Of a stretch of DNA of 64,000 bases, positions 1-9,220 are shown one piece after another. The stretch is taken from the NCBI RefSeq assembly GCF_001422375.1, contig NZ_LMMU01000001.1, forward strand, positions 372,223-436,222, in the 5' to 3' direction. Each line of letters opens with the position of its first letter. Position 1 is the stretch's first letter. The position numbers were made by a program, and so were the translations under genes. The stretch comes from Methylobacterium sp. Leaf99. Lineage in GTDB: Bacteria > Pseudomonadota > Alphaproteobacteria > Rhizobiales > Beijerinckiaceae. The notes under the pieces were generated by a model. That model had not been told where the DNA came from. It saw only the letters and a list, made by a program, of their open reading frames with translations, and did no database searches.

Positions 1-753
1 CGCAAGTCCCTCGAGCGCAACGAGATGAAGGTGCTGTTCCAGCCCATTGTCCGCCTCGAGGACCGCACGGTGGCGGGCTTCGAGACGCTGCTGCGCTGGG
101 ATCATCCCCGCCTCGGGCGCATCCCGGCCTCGACCTTCATGCCGGTGGCCGAGGAATGCGGCTTCGTGGTCAACCTCGGCATCTTCGCCCTGGAGCGCAC
201 CGCCCTCGAACTCGCCGCCTGGCAGCGCTCCCTCGACGTCGAGCCGCCGATCTTCGCCTCCGTCAACATGTCTTCGCGCCAGCTCCTGCGCCACGACCTC
301 CTGCACGACGTGAAGACGATCCTGGCGCGGTCCGGCGTCCTGACCGGCTCCCTCAAGCTCGAACTCACCGAGAGTCTGGTGATGGAGAATCCGGAATACG
401 CGGCGCAGATGCTGGCGCGAATCCACGACCTCGGCGCCGGCCTGTCCCTGGACGATTTCGGCACCGGCTACTCGGCCCTGTCCTACCTCCAGCGCTTCCC
501 GTTCGACACCATCAAGATCGACCAGTCCTTCGTCCGCCAGATCGCCACGGGGCGCACGGCGATCCTGCGGTCCATCGTCAGGATGGCCCAGGAACTCGGC
601 CTCGCCATCGTGGCCGAGGGCGCGGAGTCGGAAGCCGATGCCCAGGCCCTGGCCGAACTCGGCTGCGAGTATGCGCAGGGCTTCGCCTTCGGCGAACCGA
701 TGTCGATGCTCCAGGCCCGGCAACTCCTCGGGGCGGCCCCGGAAGCCGCCTGA
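1..753 (+). CDS. EAL-domain cyclic-di-GMP phosphodiesterase, C-terminal part
   Basis: The reading frame is open from the first base of the window, so the gene starts upstream and only the last 250 residues are seen. They form one EAL domain, the family that hydrolyses cyclic di-GMP to pGpG. Visible signature elements are FETLLRW (an ETL variant of the EAL motif), SVNMSSRQL, ELTES, DDFGTGYSAL (loop 6), KIDQSFV, AEGAES and YAQGFAFGEP. Apart from A-to-T in EAL, the metal-binding and catalytic set looks complete, so activity is plausible. A GGDEF or sensory domain probably lies upstream, but this cannot be seen. A hairpin follows directly after the stop. Confidence 0.9.
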   Translation, partial: RKSLERNEMKVLFQPIVRLEDRTVAGFETLLRWDHPRLGRIPASTFMPVAEECGFVVNLGIFALERTALELAAWQRSLDVEPPIFASVNMSSRQLLRHDLLHDVKTILARSGVLTGSLKLELTESLVMENPEYAAQMLARIHDLGAGLSLDDFGTGYSALSYLQRFPFDTIKIDQSFVRQIATGRTAILRSIVRMAQELGLAIVAEGAESEADAQALAELGCEYAQGFAFGEPMSMLQARQLLGAAPEAA

Positions 754-768
754 CGGCGGCCGGAAACG

Positions 769-798
769 CCGATCCCCGCGAAGACGAGGGATCGGTTT
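769..798 (+). terminator. Rho-independent terminator after the EAL gene
   Basis: CCGATCCC (769-776) pairs with GGGATCGG (788-795) around an 11-nt loop and is followed by TTT. It sits 16 nt after the stop of the EAL gene. The 3' T run overlaps the CtrA box that starts at 797. Confidence 0.6.
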
Positions 799-811
799 AA
801 ACTTCCCTTAA
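797..811. promoter_or_regulatory. CtrA box (TTAA-N7-TTAA)
   Basis: TTAA (797-800), seven bases, then TTAA (808-811), followed by CC. This is an exact match to the full CtrA consensus of alphaproteobacteria. It lies about 150 nt upstream of the gene at 964. That CtrA binds here is inference. Confidence 0.6.
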
Positions 812-963
812 CCATGATCCGCCATCGTTCCCCCTAACGGAATGCTGAGTGTCTCCCACGGAATTCCCCCTGCGCCGCCGTGCTCGGAGTGAGTACCGGC
901 GGTGACCGGGCGTTCTGTGAGGCACTTTCGGGCCCGAGCGGCCGTGGGATGGGGGATCACCTG

Positions 964-1320
964 ATGGGCGAAGCGGCCTTACGGAACGATGCGAGCTTCG
1001 ACACCAGCATCGTCCGGCGCCTGATGGCCCGGCCCCTGCGCCTCGTCGAGACGCCCATCGCCGAGATCGTGCCGTTGCGTCCGGCCGCGCCGGCCGCGGA
1101 ATCCGTCGAATCGGCGGAGGCCTCCGCCGACGTCGTCCGCCTCAAGGCGCAGCTCCAGGTGATGAAGGCGGTCTTGCGCTCCGAGCGGGACGAGACCGCC
1201 CATCTGCGGGCCTGCATCGCGACCATCGCCGAGTCCGACGCGCCCCTGACGCCCGAGGCCCAGGCCGTGCGCGACCGCTGGGCCGCCCTCGTCGACCAGC
1301 TTCTGCACGCGGCCCGATAG
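964..1320 (+). CDS. Hypothetical protein, 118 aa, with a predicted C-terminal helix
   Basis: I do not recognise this protein. The start at 964 is chosen because a GGGGGA ribosome-binding site (951-956) sits 7 nt upstream; in-frame starts at 949 and 880 are less well placed. The N-terminal half contains a Pro/Ala-rich linker. The C-terminal half (VVRLKAQLQVMKAVLRSER and beyond) has heptad-like spacing that suggests a coiled coil, and the end (VRDRWAALVDQLLHAAR) is amphipathic. There is no signal peptide, membrane segment or catalytic motif. The CtrA box upstream suggests cell-cycle-controlled expression (inference). Confidence 0.65.
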   Translation: MGEAALRNDASFDTSIVRRLMARPLRLVETPIAEIVPLRPAAPAAESVESAEASADVVRLKAQLQVMKAVLRSERDETAHLRACIATIAESDAPLTPEAQAVRDRWAALVDQLLHAAR

Positions 1321-1373
1321 CCACCCGTTCCGCGACGCGCGACGCGACGCCTGGCCCCGTTCGAGGGATGATG

Positions 1374-2318
1374 ATGAGCGCCCGCTGCTCCCTCGTGGTC
1401 AACGGCAAGTCCGTGCGGATCTCCACGGGCGACACCCCCCTGGAGGCCGCCCTGGCCGACGGGATGATCGCCGCACCGCCCGGCCTCATGGGACAGGGCT
1501 CCGGTCCCCTGCCCCGGCGTGCCCAGGCCCGCAGCCACCGCGCCGACGCCGTCAAGCTCACGCCACCGCGCGCCGGCCTCATCGAGCGGCCCGAGACGTT
1601 CGGCGCACCGGTCAGGCCGGCGCCGGCCCAGAAGCGCGCCGGCACGGTGACGCAGATCACGCCGCTCGGCCCCCACACCCTCGAAGTGGTGGTGACCCTG
1701 ACCAAGCGCCTCGCCCTGGAGCCGGGACACGGGGTCGTGGCGGCCTTCGAAGGCTTCGAGCCCGTCACCCTGAACCCGACCCTGCGCGTCGACGGCTCGG
1801 CCGAACTCAACGAACTCGTCTTCCACCTGCGCCTGACCGGCGACCGCACCGCCCTGCCCGACGCCTTCGGCGAGGAGATCGTCCTCGACCATCCGGTGAA
1901 GATCAAGGGCCCGGTGGGCCGGGGCTACTACCGGCCGGGCGGCGGCCGCCTCGTCCTCGTGGCGGCCGAGACCGGGTTCGCCCCGATCTGGTCCATCGCG
2001 CGGGCCGCCCGCTACATCGAGCCGGCCCGCGAGGTCGCGATCCATGTCGGTGCCCGCGATCCCCTCGACCTCTACATGCGTCCGTCCCTGGACTGGCTGC
2101 GCGCCACGGGCGTCGGCCGCCTCGTGCTGGTCGCCGACCGCAGCCGCCAGCGGCCGCCCGACGTCCGGCCCGGCCCCCTGACGGCGCATCTGCCGTCGCT
2201 GCGCACCACCGACGTGGTCCACGTCGCCGGCGACGCCTCGACGGTGGGCGCCGTCGAAGTCCTGGCCGCGGCGGCCGGGGCCCGGTGCTATCCGACGCTC
2301 CTGGACGTCCAACCCTGA
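1374..2318 (+). CDS. FAD/NAD(P) reductase-like protein with a degenerate ferredoxin domain
   Basis: 314 aa. A GAGGG site at 1363-1367 favours the third of three consecutive ATGs. Residues 1-35 look like the start of a plant-type [2Fe-2S] ferredoxin fold (CSLVVNGKSVRISTGDTPLE), but the CX4CX2C cluster ligands are absent; only one cysteine is present there. Residues about 90-200 resemble an FAD-binding barrel, and LVLVAAETGFAPIWSIAR aligns with the NAD-binding GTGIAP motif, here altered to ETGFAP. The usual RxYS flavin motif is not evident. The architecture is that of phenol hydroxylase or toluene monooxygenase reductases, but catalysis is doubtful. It may be a scaffold or a reductase with changed cofactors. 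No oxygenase partner is adjacent. Confidence 0.7.
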   Translation: MSARCSLVVNGKSVRISTGDTPLEAALADGMIAAPPGLMGQGSGPLPRRAQARSHRADAVKLTPPRAGLIERPETFGAPVRPAPAQKRAGTVTQITPLGPHTLEVVVTLTKRLALEPGHGVVAAFEGFEPVTLNPTLRVDGSAELNELVFHLRLTGDRTALPDAFGEEIVLDHPVKIKGPVGRGYYRPGGGRLVLVAAETGFAPIWSIARAARYIEPAREVAIHVGARDPLDLYMRPSLDWLRATGVGRLVLVADRSRQRPPDVRPGPLTAHLPSLRTTDVVHVAGDASTVGAVEVLAAAAGARCYPTLLDVQP

Positions 2319-2328
2319 GAACGAAGGA

Positions 2329-2355
2329 CCCGGCCCCCTCGTCGAGGGAGCCGGG
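2329..2355. terminator. Bidirectional hairpin between convergent genes
   Basis: CCCGGC-C-CCCTC (2329-2340) pairs with GAGGG-A-GCCGGG (2344-2355) around a 3-nt loop. It lies between the stop of the reductase-like gene on the plus strand and the stop of ilvD on the minus strand, so it can serve both. There is no long T run. Confidence 0.6.
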
Positions 2356-2388
2356 CGTGGTCGTCGCCTCGGATGTCCGGGTGGTCTC

Positions 2389-4227
2389 CTACTCGGACCC
2401 GACCTGACGCACGGCGCCGCGCGCGGCGCTGGTGGCGAACATGGCGTAGGCCCGGAGCGCCGTGGTGATCCGGCGCTTGCGCGGCTCGGCCGGCTTCCAT
2501 CCGGCGGCGTCCTGGGCGGTGCGGCGCTGGGCCAACTCCGCCTCGTCCACGGCGAGGTGGATGCGGCGCCCCGGGATGTCGATCTCGATGCGGTCGCCGT
2601 CGCGCACGAGGCCGATGAGCCCGCCCTCCGCCGCCTCCGGCGAGACGTGGCCGATGGACAGGCCGGAAGAGCCGCCCGAGAACCGCCCGTCGGTGACGAG
2701 GGCGCAGGCTTTGCCGAGGCCCTTCGATTTCAGGTAGCTCGTCGGATACAGCATCTCCTGCATTCCGGGGCCGCCGCGCGGACCCTCGTAGCGGATCAGC
2801 ACCACCTCGCCGGCCTTGACCCGGCCCTTGAGGATGGCGTCGACGGAATCGTCCTGGCTCTCGAACACCCGGGCGGTGCCGGTGAAGCTGAGGATCGACG
2901 CATCCACGCCGGCCGTCTTCACGATGCAGCCGTCGACGGCGAGGTTTCCGTACAGGACGGCGAGGCCGCCATCCTGCGAGTAGGCATGCCCCGCCTCGCG
3001 GATCACGCCGCCCGTGCGGTCGAGGTCGAGCTCTTCCCAGCGCGCCGCCTGGCTGAAGGCGACCTGGGTCGGCACGCCGCCCGGCGCGGCGCGGTAGAAC
3101 TCCGACACCGTGGCGCTGCCCGTGCGGCGCACGTCCCAGCGGTCGAGGGCCTGGCCCAGGGTGCCGGCATGGACGCTGCCGGCTTGCGCATCGATGAGTC
3201 CGGCGCGGTCGAGTTCACCGAGGATCGCCATGATGCCGCCGGCCCGGTGCACATCCTCCATGTGGACTTCGGCCACCGCCGGGGCGACCTTGCACAGGAC
3301 GGGCACGCGCCGCGACAGGCGGTCGATATCCGCCATGGTGAAGGGCACCTCCGCCTCGTGGGCGGCGGCGAGGAGATGCAGCACCGTGTTGGTGGAGCCG
3401 CCCATGGCGATGTCGAGGGTCATGGCGTTCTCGAAGGCCGAGAAGCCGGCGACGGACCGGGGCAGCACGCTGGCGTCGTCGCCCTCGTAGTAGCGCTTGG
3501 CCAGATCGACGATGAGATGGCCGGCCTCGACGAACAGGCGGCGGCGGTCGGCATGGGTCGCCAGCACCGAGCCGTTGCCGGGCAGCGACAGGCCGAGGGC
3601 CTCCGTGAGGCAGTTCATGGAATTGGCCGTGAACATGCCCGAGCACGAGCCGCAGGTCGGGCAGGCCGCGCGCTCGATGGCGGCCACGTCCTCGTCCGAG
3701 ACCCGGTCGTCGGCCGCCGCCACCATGGCGTCGACGAGGTCGAGCTTCTTGATCACGCCCTTGAGCTGGACCTTGCCGGCCTCCATGGGGCCGCCGGAGA
3801 CGAACACCGCCGGGATGTTGAGGCGCAGGGCCGCCATCAGCATGCCGGGGGTGATCTTGTCGCAATTGGAGATGCACACCATCGCGTCAGCGCAGTGGGC
3901 GTTGACCATGTACTCGACGGAATCGGCGATGAGCTCGCGGGACGGCAGCGAGTACAGCATCCCGTCATGGCCCATGGCGATGCCGTCATCGACCGCGATG
4001 GTGTTGAATTCCTTGGCGACGCCGCCGGCCGCCTCGATCTCGCGGGCCACGAGCTGGCCGAGATCCTTGAGGTGGACGTGGCCCGGCACGAACTGGGTGA
4101 AGGAGTTGACCACGGCAATGATCGGCTTGCCGAAATCGCCGTCCTTCATGCCGGTGGCGCGCCACAGGCCGCGGGCGCCGGCCATGTTGCGGCCATGGGT
4201 GGTGGTGCGGGAACGGTAGGCGGGCAT
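2389..4227 (-). CDS. ilvD: Dihydroxy-acid dehydratase
   Basis: 612 aa, close to the E. coli length of 616. It converts 2,3-dihydroxy-isovalerate and dihydroxy-methylvalerate to the 2-keto acids in valine, leucine and isoleucine synthesis, using an iron-sulphur cluster. Cluster and metal ligands are visible in [12 protein letters not shown] and [12 protein letters not shown]; the C-terminal [16 protein letters not shown] motif is also typical. The ATG at 4227 gives the expected N-terminus ([18 protein letters not shown]). A longer open frame runs upstream through the glgA region, but it is a GC-rich shadow. The gene lies about 100 nt downstream of glgA on the same strand with a terminator between, so it is probably transcribed separately. 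Confidence 0.97.
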   Translation of the reverse strand: MPAYRSRTTTHGRNMAGARGLWRATGMKDGDFGKPIIAVVNSFTQFVPGHVHLKDLGQLVAREIEAAGGVAKEFNTIAVDDGIAMGHDGMLYSLPSRELIADSVEYMVNAHCADAMVCISNCDKITPGMLMAALRLNIPAVFVSGGPMEAGKVQLKGVIKKLDLVDAMVAAADDRVSDEDVAAIERAACPTCGSCSGMFTANSMNCLTEALGLSLPGNGSVLATHADRRRLFVEAGHLIVDLAKRYYEGDDASVLPRSVAGFSAFENAMTLDIAMGGSTNTVLHLLAAAHEAEVPFTMADIDRLSRRVPVLCKVAPAVAEVHMEDVHRAGGIMAILGELDRAGLIDAQAGSVHAGTLGQALDRWDVRRTGSATVSEFYRAAPGGVPTQVAFSQAARWEELDLDRTGGVIREAGHAYSQDGGLAVLYGNLAVDGCIVKTAGVDASILSFTGTARVFESQDDSVDAILKGRVKAGEVVLIRYEGPRGGPGMQEMLYPTSYLKSKGLGKACALVTDGRFSGGSSGLSIGHVSPEAAEGGLIGLVRDGDRIEIDIPGRRIHLAVDEAELAQRRTAQDAAGWKPAEPRKRRITTALRAYAMFATSAARGAVRQVGSE

Positions 4228-4291
4228 CGCATCTCTCGCTGTTCGCCCGGCTTTTGCCGGCGGACCGCGATGCGACGCAAGGGTCTTTCTC

Positions 4292-4315
4292 GCGGGTCCG
4301 GTGCTCCGGACCCGC
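4292..4315 (-). terminator. Terminator after glgA
   Basis: GCGGGTCCGG (4292-4301) and CCGGACCCGC (4306-4315) form a perfect 10-bp stem with a 4-nt loop just past the glgA stop. The downstream side on the minus strand is not a T run, so it is a GC-rich hairpin terminator at best. Confidence 0.55.
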
Positions 4316-4328
4316 AGGGGTCGTCGCG

Positions 4329-5834
4329 TCAGGCCGCGCGCGCCCGCAGGCCGGCGCCGTTGCCGAAGGCGCGGGCGTAGAGGGAGGCGTAGGTGGTGGC
4401 GGCCTCGTCCCAGCCGAAGGTCCGCGACATGGCGGTGCGGCGCATGGCGTTGAGGCGCTTCTTCTGGCCGAAGGTGTCGAGGGCCCGCCGGATGGCGCCG
4501 GAGAAGCCGCGGGCCGAGGCCTCGCCGAAGGTGAAGCCGGTGACACCGTCCTCGACGGTGTCGGCGAGGCCGCCGGTGCGGTGGACGATGGGGAGCGAAC
4601 CGAAGCGCTGGGCATACATCTGGGCGAGGCCGCAGGGCTCGAACCGCGACGGCATCAGCAGGAAGTCGCTGCCGGCGAACATCCGGCGGGCGTCCTGCTC
4701 GTTGAAGCCGACATGGACGCCGACGGCATCGGGATGGCGGCGGGACAGGTCGCGCAGGGCCCCCTCGAAGCGGCCTTCGCCCTGGCCGATGACCACGAGC
4801 TGACCGCCCTCGGCCACGATGGTCTCGGCGGCGGCGAGGCTGAGGTCGATGCCCTTCTGGTGGACGAGGCGCGAGACGATGGCGAAGAGCGGCCCGCGCG
4901 AGACGGCCAGACCGAACTGGCGGCGCACGGTCTCGGCGTTGGCGCGCTTGCCCTTCCAGTCGTCGGCCTCGAACCGGGTGGCGAGGTGCGGGTCCGTGCG
5001 CGGGTCCCAGCTCTCGTCGATGCCGTTGAGGATGCCGGCAAGGCGCCCCTGAGCGGCGCGGGTGCGGAGCAACCCGTCGAGGCCGCAGCCGGCCTCCGGC
5101 GTGGTGATCTCGCGGGCGTAGGTATCGCTGACCGTGGTGACGTGGGAGGCGTAGTAGATGCCGGCCTTGAGGAAGGAGAGCTGTCCGTAGAACTCGACGC
5201 CGTCCATCTGGAACGCGTGGTCGGGCACGCCGAGGCGCCCGAGGGAGTCGGGCGAGAACAGGCCCTGGTAGGCGAGGTTGTGGACGGTGAGGATGCTCGG
5301 CACCCGCAGGCCGGTCCAGGCGAGGTAGGCCGGGGCCAGGGCCGCCTGCCAGTCGTTGAGGTGGAGAAGGTCGGCGGCCCAGGCCGGATCGACGCCGCGG
5401 GCGATCTCGGCGGCGGCGAGGCTGAGGCGGGCGAAGCGCACGTCGTTGTCGGAAAAATCCCCCTGCCCGTCGCCGTAGGGCGTGCCGTCGCGCTGGTAGA
5501 GTTCGGGGCTGAGCAGGACGTAGATCTGGAGGCCGTCGCCGCTCTCGACCAGGCCGAGCTCGCAGGGCGGCACGCCGGCATGGCCGGGCAGCTGCGCGAC
5601 GACGGGAATGTGGTCGAACCGGTCCACCACCTGGCGGTAGCCGGGGATGAGGACGCGGATGTCGTAGTGCCGGCGCAGGGCGCGCGGCAGGGAGGCGGCG
5701 ACCTCGCCGAGACCGCCGGTCTTCACGAAATCCGCCATCTCCGGCGTGGCGAACAGGATGCGGGGCTGATGCAGCGAAGGGATCGTCTGACCGGCAAGGC
5801 CGCGGGCGGAGTGAGCAGTCGCCGCAGACGTCAT
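4329..5834 (-). CDS. glgA: Glycogen synthase (ADP-glucose type, GT5)
   Basis: 501 aa. Transfers glucose from ADP-glucose to the growing alpha-1,4-glucan. The N-terminal ADP-glucose site is visible in [20 protein letters not shown] (the KTGGL lysine), followed by HLNDWQAAL and TVHNLAYQG. The C-terminal GT-B half has [16 protein letters not shown] and the [11 protein letters not shown] motif. The start at 5834 has AAGGA just upstream and gives the family's usual N-terminus; an ATG at 5900 would add 22 residues. No glgB or glgC is in the window; glgP lies at 12.5 kb on the other strand. Confidence 0.96.
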   Translation of the reverse strand: MTSAATAHSARGLAGQTIPSLHQPRILFATPEMADFVKTGGLGEVAASLPRALRRHYDIRVLIPGYRQVVDRFDHIPVVAQLPGHAGVPPCELGLVESGDGLQIYVLLSPELYQRDGTPYGDGQGDFSDNDVRFARLSLAAAEIARGVDPAWAADLLHLNDWQAALAPAYLAWTGLRVPSILTVHNLAYQGLFSPDSLGRLGVPDHAFQMDGVEFYGQLSFLKAGIYYASHVTTVSDTYAREITTPEAGCGLDGLLRTRAAQGRLAGILNGIDESWDPRTDPHLATRFEADDWKGKRANAETVRRQFGLAVSRGPLFAIVSRLVHQKGIDLSLAAAETIVAEGGQLVVIGQGEGRFEGALRDLSRRHPDAVGVHVGFNEQDARRMFAGSDFLLMPSRFEPCGLAQMYAQRFGSLPIVHRTGGLADTVEDGVTGFTFGEASARGFSGAIRRALDTFGQKKRLNAMRRTAMSRTFGWDEAATTYASLYARAFGNGAGLRARAA

Positions 5835-6083
5835 GGGATCCTTGCCGCTCCGGGCACCTTGGACGTTCAGAGCGTAACCGCCCCTGGCTGACGTCGGCAT
5901 CGTGAACGTCCCGATTGGTAAATGGTTCCGCTGCGTTGCACAATCCAAGCCACGATTTCGGTTACGGATTCCTTGCTTTTGGTGCGGCGCAAACGGTCGC
6001 AGGATGTGAAATTCAGGACCGGTTCAGGACACAACCCAGGCGGGATGCCCGATCTCGCTGCACGGGCGCCCGGGAAACGATCA

Positions 6084-7007
6084 TCACGCTTCGGCGATCC
6101 AGGCACGCAGGCCGGCCAGGGTGTGGAAGGCATCCGCCGAGCGAACGGTGAGATGGGGGGCCCGCGCCCGCATCATGTCCGCCAGGGCATGGCCGGGGCC
6201 GAGCTCCAGCACCCGCTCCGCGCCGCGCTCCACCACGGCGTCGAGGCAGGCGGCCCAGTCGACGAAGGTTGCGACCTGTCGGGCGAGGACACCGCGGAAG
6301 CCGGCCCCATCGAAGATCGGGGCGCCGTCCGTGCCATTCAGGAGCGTCAGGCCGGCGGTGGGCCGGCGCACGGGCACGGCGTCGAGGCGCGCCCGGAACG
6401 GCAGCACGGCCGGTTCGAGCAGGGGCGTGTGGGAGGCGACCGCGACGGCCAGGCGGCTCGCCCGGAGCGCGCCGCGTTCGGAGGCCTCGGCGCAGAGGGC
6501 GTCGAGGGCGTCCCCCCTGCCCCCGACCACGAACAGGTTGGCCGGGTTGCGGATGGCGACGGCGCAGGCGTGGCGGGCGACGAGGGGATCGAGGGCTGCC
6601 CGCGATAAACCCCGAATGGCGGCGAGTCCCTGCCCGGGGCGGCTCGCGGCGTCCATGGCCTCGGCCCGGGCCGCCGTGAGGCCGAGGGCCTGTACCGGTG
6701 TCCAGATGCCGGCAATGCCCCAGGCCGCCATCTCGCCGACGCTGTAGCCCGCGACGACGCGGCGCCGGGGGAGGATGTCGGCGAGGCAAGCCGCGAGAGC
6801 GAGGGCGGCGGTGACGCACAGGATCTGCCCGGTCCGGTTGGCGTAGAGGACGTCCGGGTCGACCTCGGCCACGAGGCGGCGCAGGTCGCGGCCGAGGTGT
6901 TCGGCGGCGGCGGCGAAGATCGGCGCGGCGGCGGGGGCGTCCGCCGTCAGGGCGAACAGATCGGGCGCTTGCAGCCCCTGGCCGGAACACAGCAGGGCCA
7001 GGGTCAC
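6084..7007 (-). CDS. mdcH: Malonate decarboxylase-associated malonyl transacylase (MdcH)
   Basis: 307 aa with a GTG start that overlaps the mdcB stop (GTGA). It is a FabD-like acyltransferase that charges the malonate decarboxylase acyl carrier protein with malonyl from malonyl-CoA, activating the enzyme. Visible motifs are LLCSGQG at the N-terminus, VAGYSVGEMAAWG holding the nucleophilic serine, and VASHTPLLEP with the active histidine. It is the last gene of the mdc operon. The 249 nt between its stop and glgA contain only a short CGGGCGCCCG palindrome. Confidence 0.93.
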   Translation of the reverse strand: MTLALLCSGQGLQAPDLFALTADAPAAAPIFAAAAEHLGRDLRRLVAEVDPDVLYANRTGQILCVTAALALAACLADILPRRRVVAGYSVGEMAAWGIAGIWTPVQALGLTAARAEAMDAASRPGQGLAAIRGLSRAALDPLVARHACAVAIRNPANLFVVGGRGDALDALCAEASERGALRASRLAVAVASHTPLLEPAVLPFRARLDAVPVRRPTAGLTLLNGTDGAPIFDGAGFRGVLARQVATFVDWAACLDAVVERGAERVLELGPGHALADMMRARAPHLTVRSADAFHTLAGLRAWIAEA

Positions 7008-7873
7008 GGGCCAACCTCGGCGAGGAACAGGGTCATGGCGAGCAGGTCGGCGCAGCCGCCGGGGCTGAGGTTGCGCGCCACGAAGGCGGCGTGAAGCGCC
7101 TGCGCGCGGGCTCGCCAATCGGGGTGGCCGATGCCGCCGTCGTCGAGAAACGCGCGCGCGGCGCCCTGCGCGAAGGCGAGGCCGGCCGGACCGCCGCGAT
7201 GCAGCAGGTTGGTGTCCTCCACGCCGGCGATGAGGGCGAGGCAGAGCTGCACTCGCACGGCTTCCGGATGGTCTGGCCGCAGGGCCTCGGCGGCAGACAG
7301 GGCCGGGAGCGCGAGGCCGTAGAGGGTCGGAAACCCCCGCATCGCCTCCAGCCGCGCACCGCCGGCTCCGTAGCGCCGCGCGGCGGCGGCGCCGTGGCTG
7401 TGCAGAGGAATCGGACCGGCCGCGATGGCGGGTCCCCACAGGTCGGCGACGAGGCGCCCGAGGGACCGGGATCCGCCGTGGGTGTCACGGAATCCGGCGG
7501 TGCGGAACCCGGCGGCGGCGGCCAGGAGGCCGAGGCCGAAGATCGCGCCGCGATGGGTGTTCACGCCGCCGGTGGACGCCAGCATGGCCGCCTCGGCCGC
7601 GATGCCGATGGCCCGTAGGGTGTCCATTCCGGCGCCGCGCCCACCGGCCTCGGCGAGGTCGGCGAAGTACGGTTCCAGGGTGTCGGCGCTGCGGTTCAGC
7701 AGGGCCGCGTCCATGTCGGCATGAGCGCCCGAATCGACGTGGCTGACGAGGCCGGGCTTGGGATGGGTGGCGACCTCGCGGCGGAGGCAGGCCACGGCCC
7801 GTGCGGCGATGGCCTCCGCCGGGAGGCTTCCGGGCGCGAGGGCGGCAAGATGGACGCGGGCGGCCCTCAGCAT
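7004..7873 (-). CDS. mdcB: Triphosphoribosyl-dephospho-CoA synthase (MdcB)
   Basis: 289 aa. Makes 2'-(5''-triphosphoribosyl)-3'-dephospho-CoA from ATP and dephospho-CoA, the precursor of the malonate decarboxylase prosthetic group. Family motifs include EVATHPKPGLVSHVDSGAH, GGVNTHRGAIFGLGLLAAA and AGVEDTNLLHRGG. It overlaps mdcG by 7 nt and mdcH by 4 nt, so translation is probably coupled. It belongs to the CitG/MdcB family, and the neighbours identify it as MdcB. Confidence 0.94.
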   Translation of the reverse strand: MLRAARVHLAALAPGSLPAEAIAARAVACLRREVATHPKPGLVSHVDSGAHADMDAALLNRSADTLEPYFADLAEAGGRGAGMDTLRAIGIAAEAAMLASTGGVNTHRGAIFGLGLLAAAAGFRTAGFRDTHGGSRSLGRLVADLWGPAIAAGPIPLHSHGAAAARRYGAGGARLEAMRGFPTLYGLALPALSAAEALRPDHPEAVRVQLCLALIAGVEDTNLLHRGGPAGLAFAQGAARAFLDDGGIGHPDWRARAQALHAAFVARNLSPGGCADLLAMTLFLAEVGP

Positions 7874-8502
7874 CCCGCACCGCTGAGGAAATCGGAGCGG
7901 GCGACGAGGGTCACGCCGTGCGCATCCTTCGCCAGGATCTCGGACGTGCCCTCGGCCAGTTCGCGCCACTGGACGGCCCGCCCCCCGGCCCCGAGGCACT
8001 CGCCGTCGATCCGCATGGGGGCGTCGCGGGCGATGTCCGCGAGACCGGCGAGGAGCGTTTCGGCCGATCCGTCGAGGCGCCACAGGAGATCGATGTCCGA
8101 GGTCGGCGACAGGTAGGTCAGGCCCGTGAGGTATTGCCAGGCGAGGCCGCCGAAGGTCCGCGTCTCGGGATCGAGGGCGAGGAGGCGGGCAAGTGTCGGT
8201 TGCCAATCGGCCGGCACCAGGGACGCGACCTCGGCGAGGCGCGGCGGGGGCGCGACGGACAGGATCGCGGCCGGGTCGAGGACGAACGACAGCCGGCGCT
8301 TGCCGAGGGCCGGCGGCAGGGGCAGGCCGAGGGCATGGCCGGTCTCTCCAACGGCTGAGCGACGCGCCACCAGGGGCCAGCCACGCTCCGCCCAACTGGC
8401 GACGTAGGGCAGGCCGTCGAGGTCCGCCCTCCCGGCGAGGCAGGTGCGCCAGGATGCCGGCGTGATGCGGACCATGGCGTGGCGCGCAAGCGCCTCAGGC
8501 AT
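7867..8502 (-). CDS. mdcG: Phosphoribosyl-dephospho-CoA transferase (MdcG)
   Basis: 211 aa. Attaches the phosphoribosyl-dephospho-CoA prosthetic group to the serine of the MdcC acyl carrier protein. The nucleotidyltransferase-like metal site is visible as SPTSDIDLLW, and a GLPLPPALGKRRLSF segment is typical of the family. The start overlaps the mdcE stop by 8 nt. An internal ATG ten codons in is an alternative start. Confidence 0.92.
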   Translation of the reverse strand: MPEALARHAMVRITPASWRTCLAGRADLDGLPYVASWAERGWPLVARRSAVGETGHALGLPLPPALGKRRLSFVLDPAAILSVAPPPRLAEVASLVPADWQPTLARLLALDPETRTFGGLAWQYLTGLTYLSPTSDIDLLWRLDGSAETLLAGLADIARDAPMRIDGECLGAGGRAVQWRELAEGTSEILAKDAHGVTLVARSDFLSGAGC

Positions 8503-9220
8503 GGTCGGCGATGCGCGCCGCGACCCGCTCGGCGATGGCGGCGGCGCACGGCCGGCCGCCCCGCTCGGCCCCGAGGCGGTCGCGCCGGTCGCTCGAGGCC
8601 GGCGGCGCGGCGAGGCAGGTCTCCCACTGCTCGGCCAGGGATTTTTCCGGGTCCCAGGTCTCGTGGATCGCCCCCGTCCGGACGAGATTGTCGAGGCCCG
8701 GGGCGAAGACCGCCGTCGCCCGCGCCTTCTCGGTGAGCACGTCGAGGGACAGCTTGGTGACGCGTGCCATGGACGGCAGGTCCATCACCTCCGGATGGGC
8801 GCCCGGCAGGGCGACGAGGTGACCGGTGGCCAGGGCCGTCGCGATGAAGGCGCCGGCGGCACTGCGGCCGTAGAGCAGACCGAGGGTCCGATGGCCCTCC
8901 GCCTCGGCGAGCATCAGCGCCTTGGCGAGATGGGCGAGGCACTCGTTGAGGCCCAAAAGCTCGTCGCGCCGGCTCATGCGCTGGCTCGCCGAATCGATGG
9001 GCATCAGGATCGGCGCATCGTCGCCCGAGCGGGCGATGGCGAGGACCCGTCCCGCCAGGATCAGGGCACCGTCGATGCCCAGCGGCGCGCCCTCGGCGAT
9101 GCCGAGCACATGGACGAGGCCGCCACCGGTTCGGCGGCCAGTGCCGAGGATGAGGCCGTCGGTGACGGCGACGTCGTGGCTGCCGCGGAACAGCCCGGCC
9201 AGGATCTCAGCGAGCGTCAT
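8495..9220 (-). CDS. mdcE: Malonate decarboxylase gamma subunit (MdcE)
   Basis: 241 aa. With MdcD it forms the carboxybiotin-independent decarboxylase that releases CO2 from malonyl-S-ACP. It has the crotonase/carboxyltransferase-type fold, with family features such as GLLYGRSAAGAFIATALA and LPGAHPEVMDLPSMARVT. The start overlaps mdcD by 14 nt. D and E are separate proteins, as in Acinetobacter and Pseudomonas. Confidence 0.93.
   Translation of the reverse strand: MTLAEILAGLFRGSHDVAVTDGLILGTGRRTGGGLVHVLGIAEGAPLGIDGALILAGRVLAIARSGDDAPILMPIDSASQRMSRRDELLGLNECLAHLAKALMLAEAEGHRTLGLLYGRSAAGAFIATALATGHLVALPGAHPEVMDLPSMARVTKLSLDVLTEKARATAVFAPGLDNLVRTGAIHETWDPEKSLAEQWETCLAAPPASSDRRDRLGAERGGRPCAAAIAERVAARIADHA

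Noticed and set aside
2557..4380. Long plus-strand frame opposite ilvD (607 codons)
   Set aside because: His/Gly/Ala-rich shadow with no recognisable domain; ilvD on the other strand has full family motifs.
2389..5943. One 1184-residue minus-strand reading frame covering ilvD and the glgA region
   Set aside because: The part beyond 4227 is Arg/Pro/Ala-rich with no family motif, and glgA is clearly encoded in another frame there. It is a GC-driven extension of the ilvD frame.
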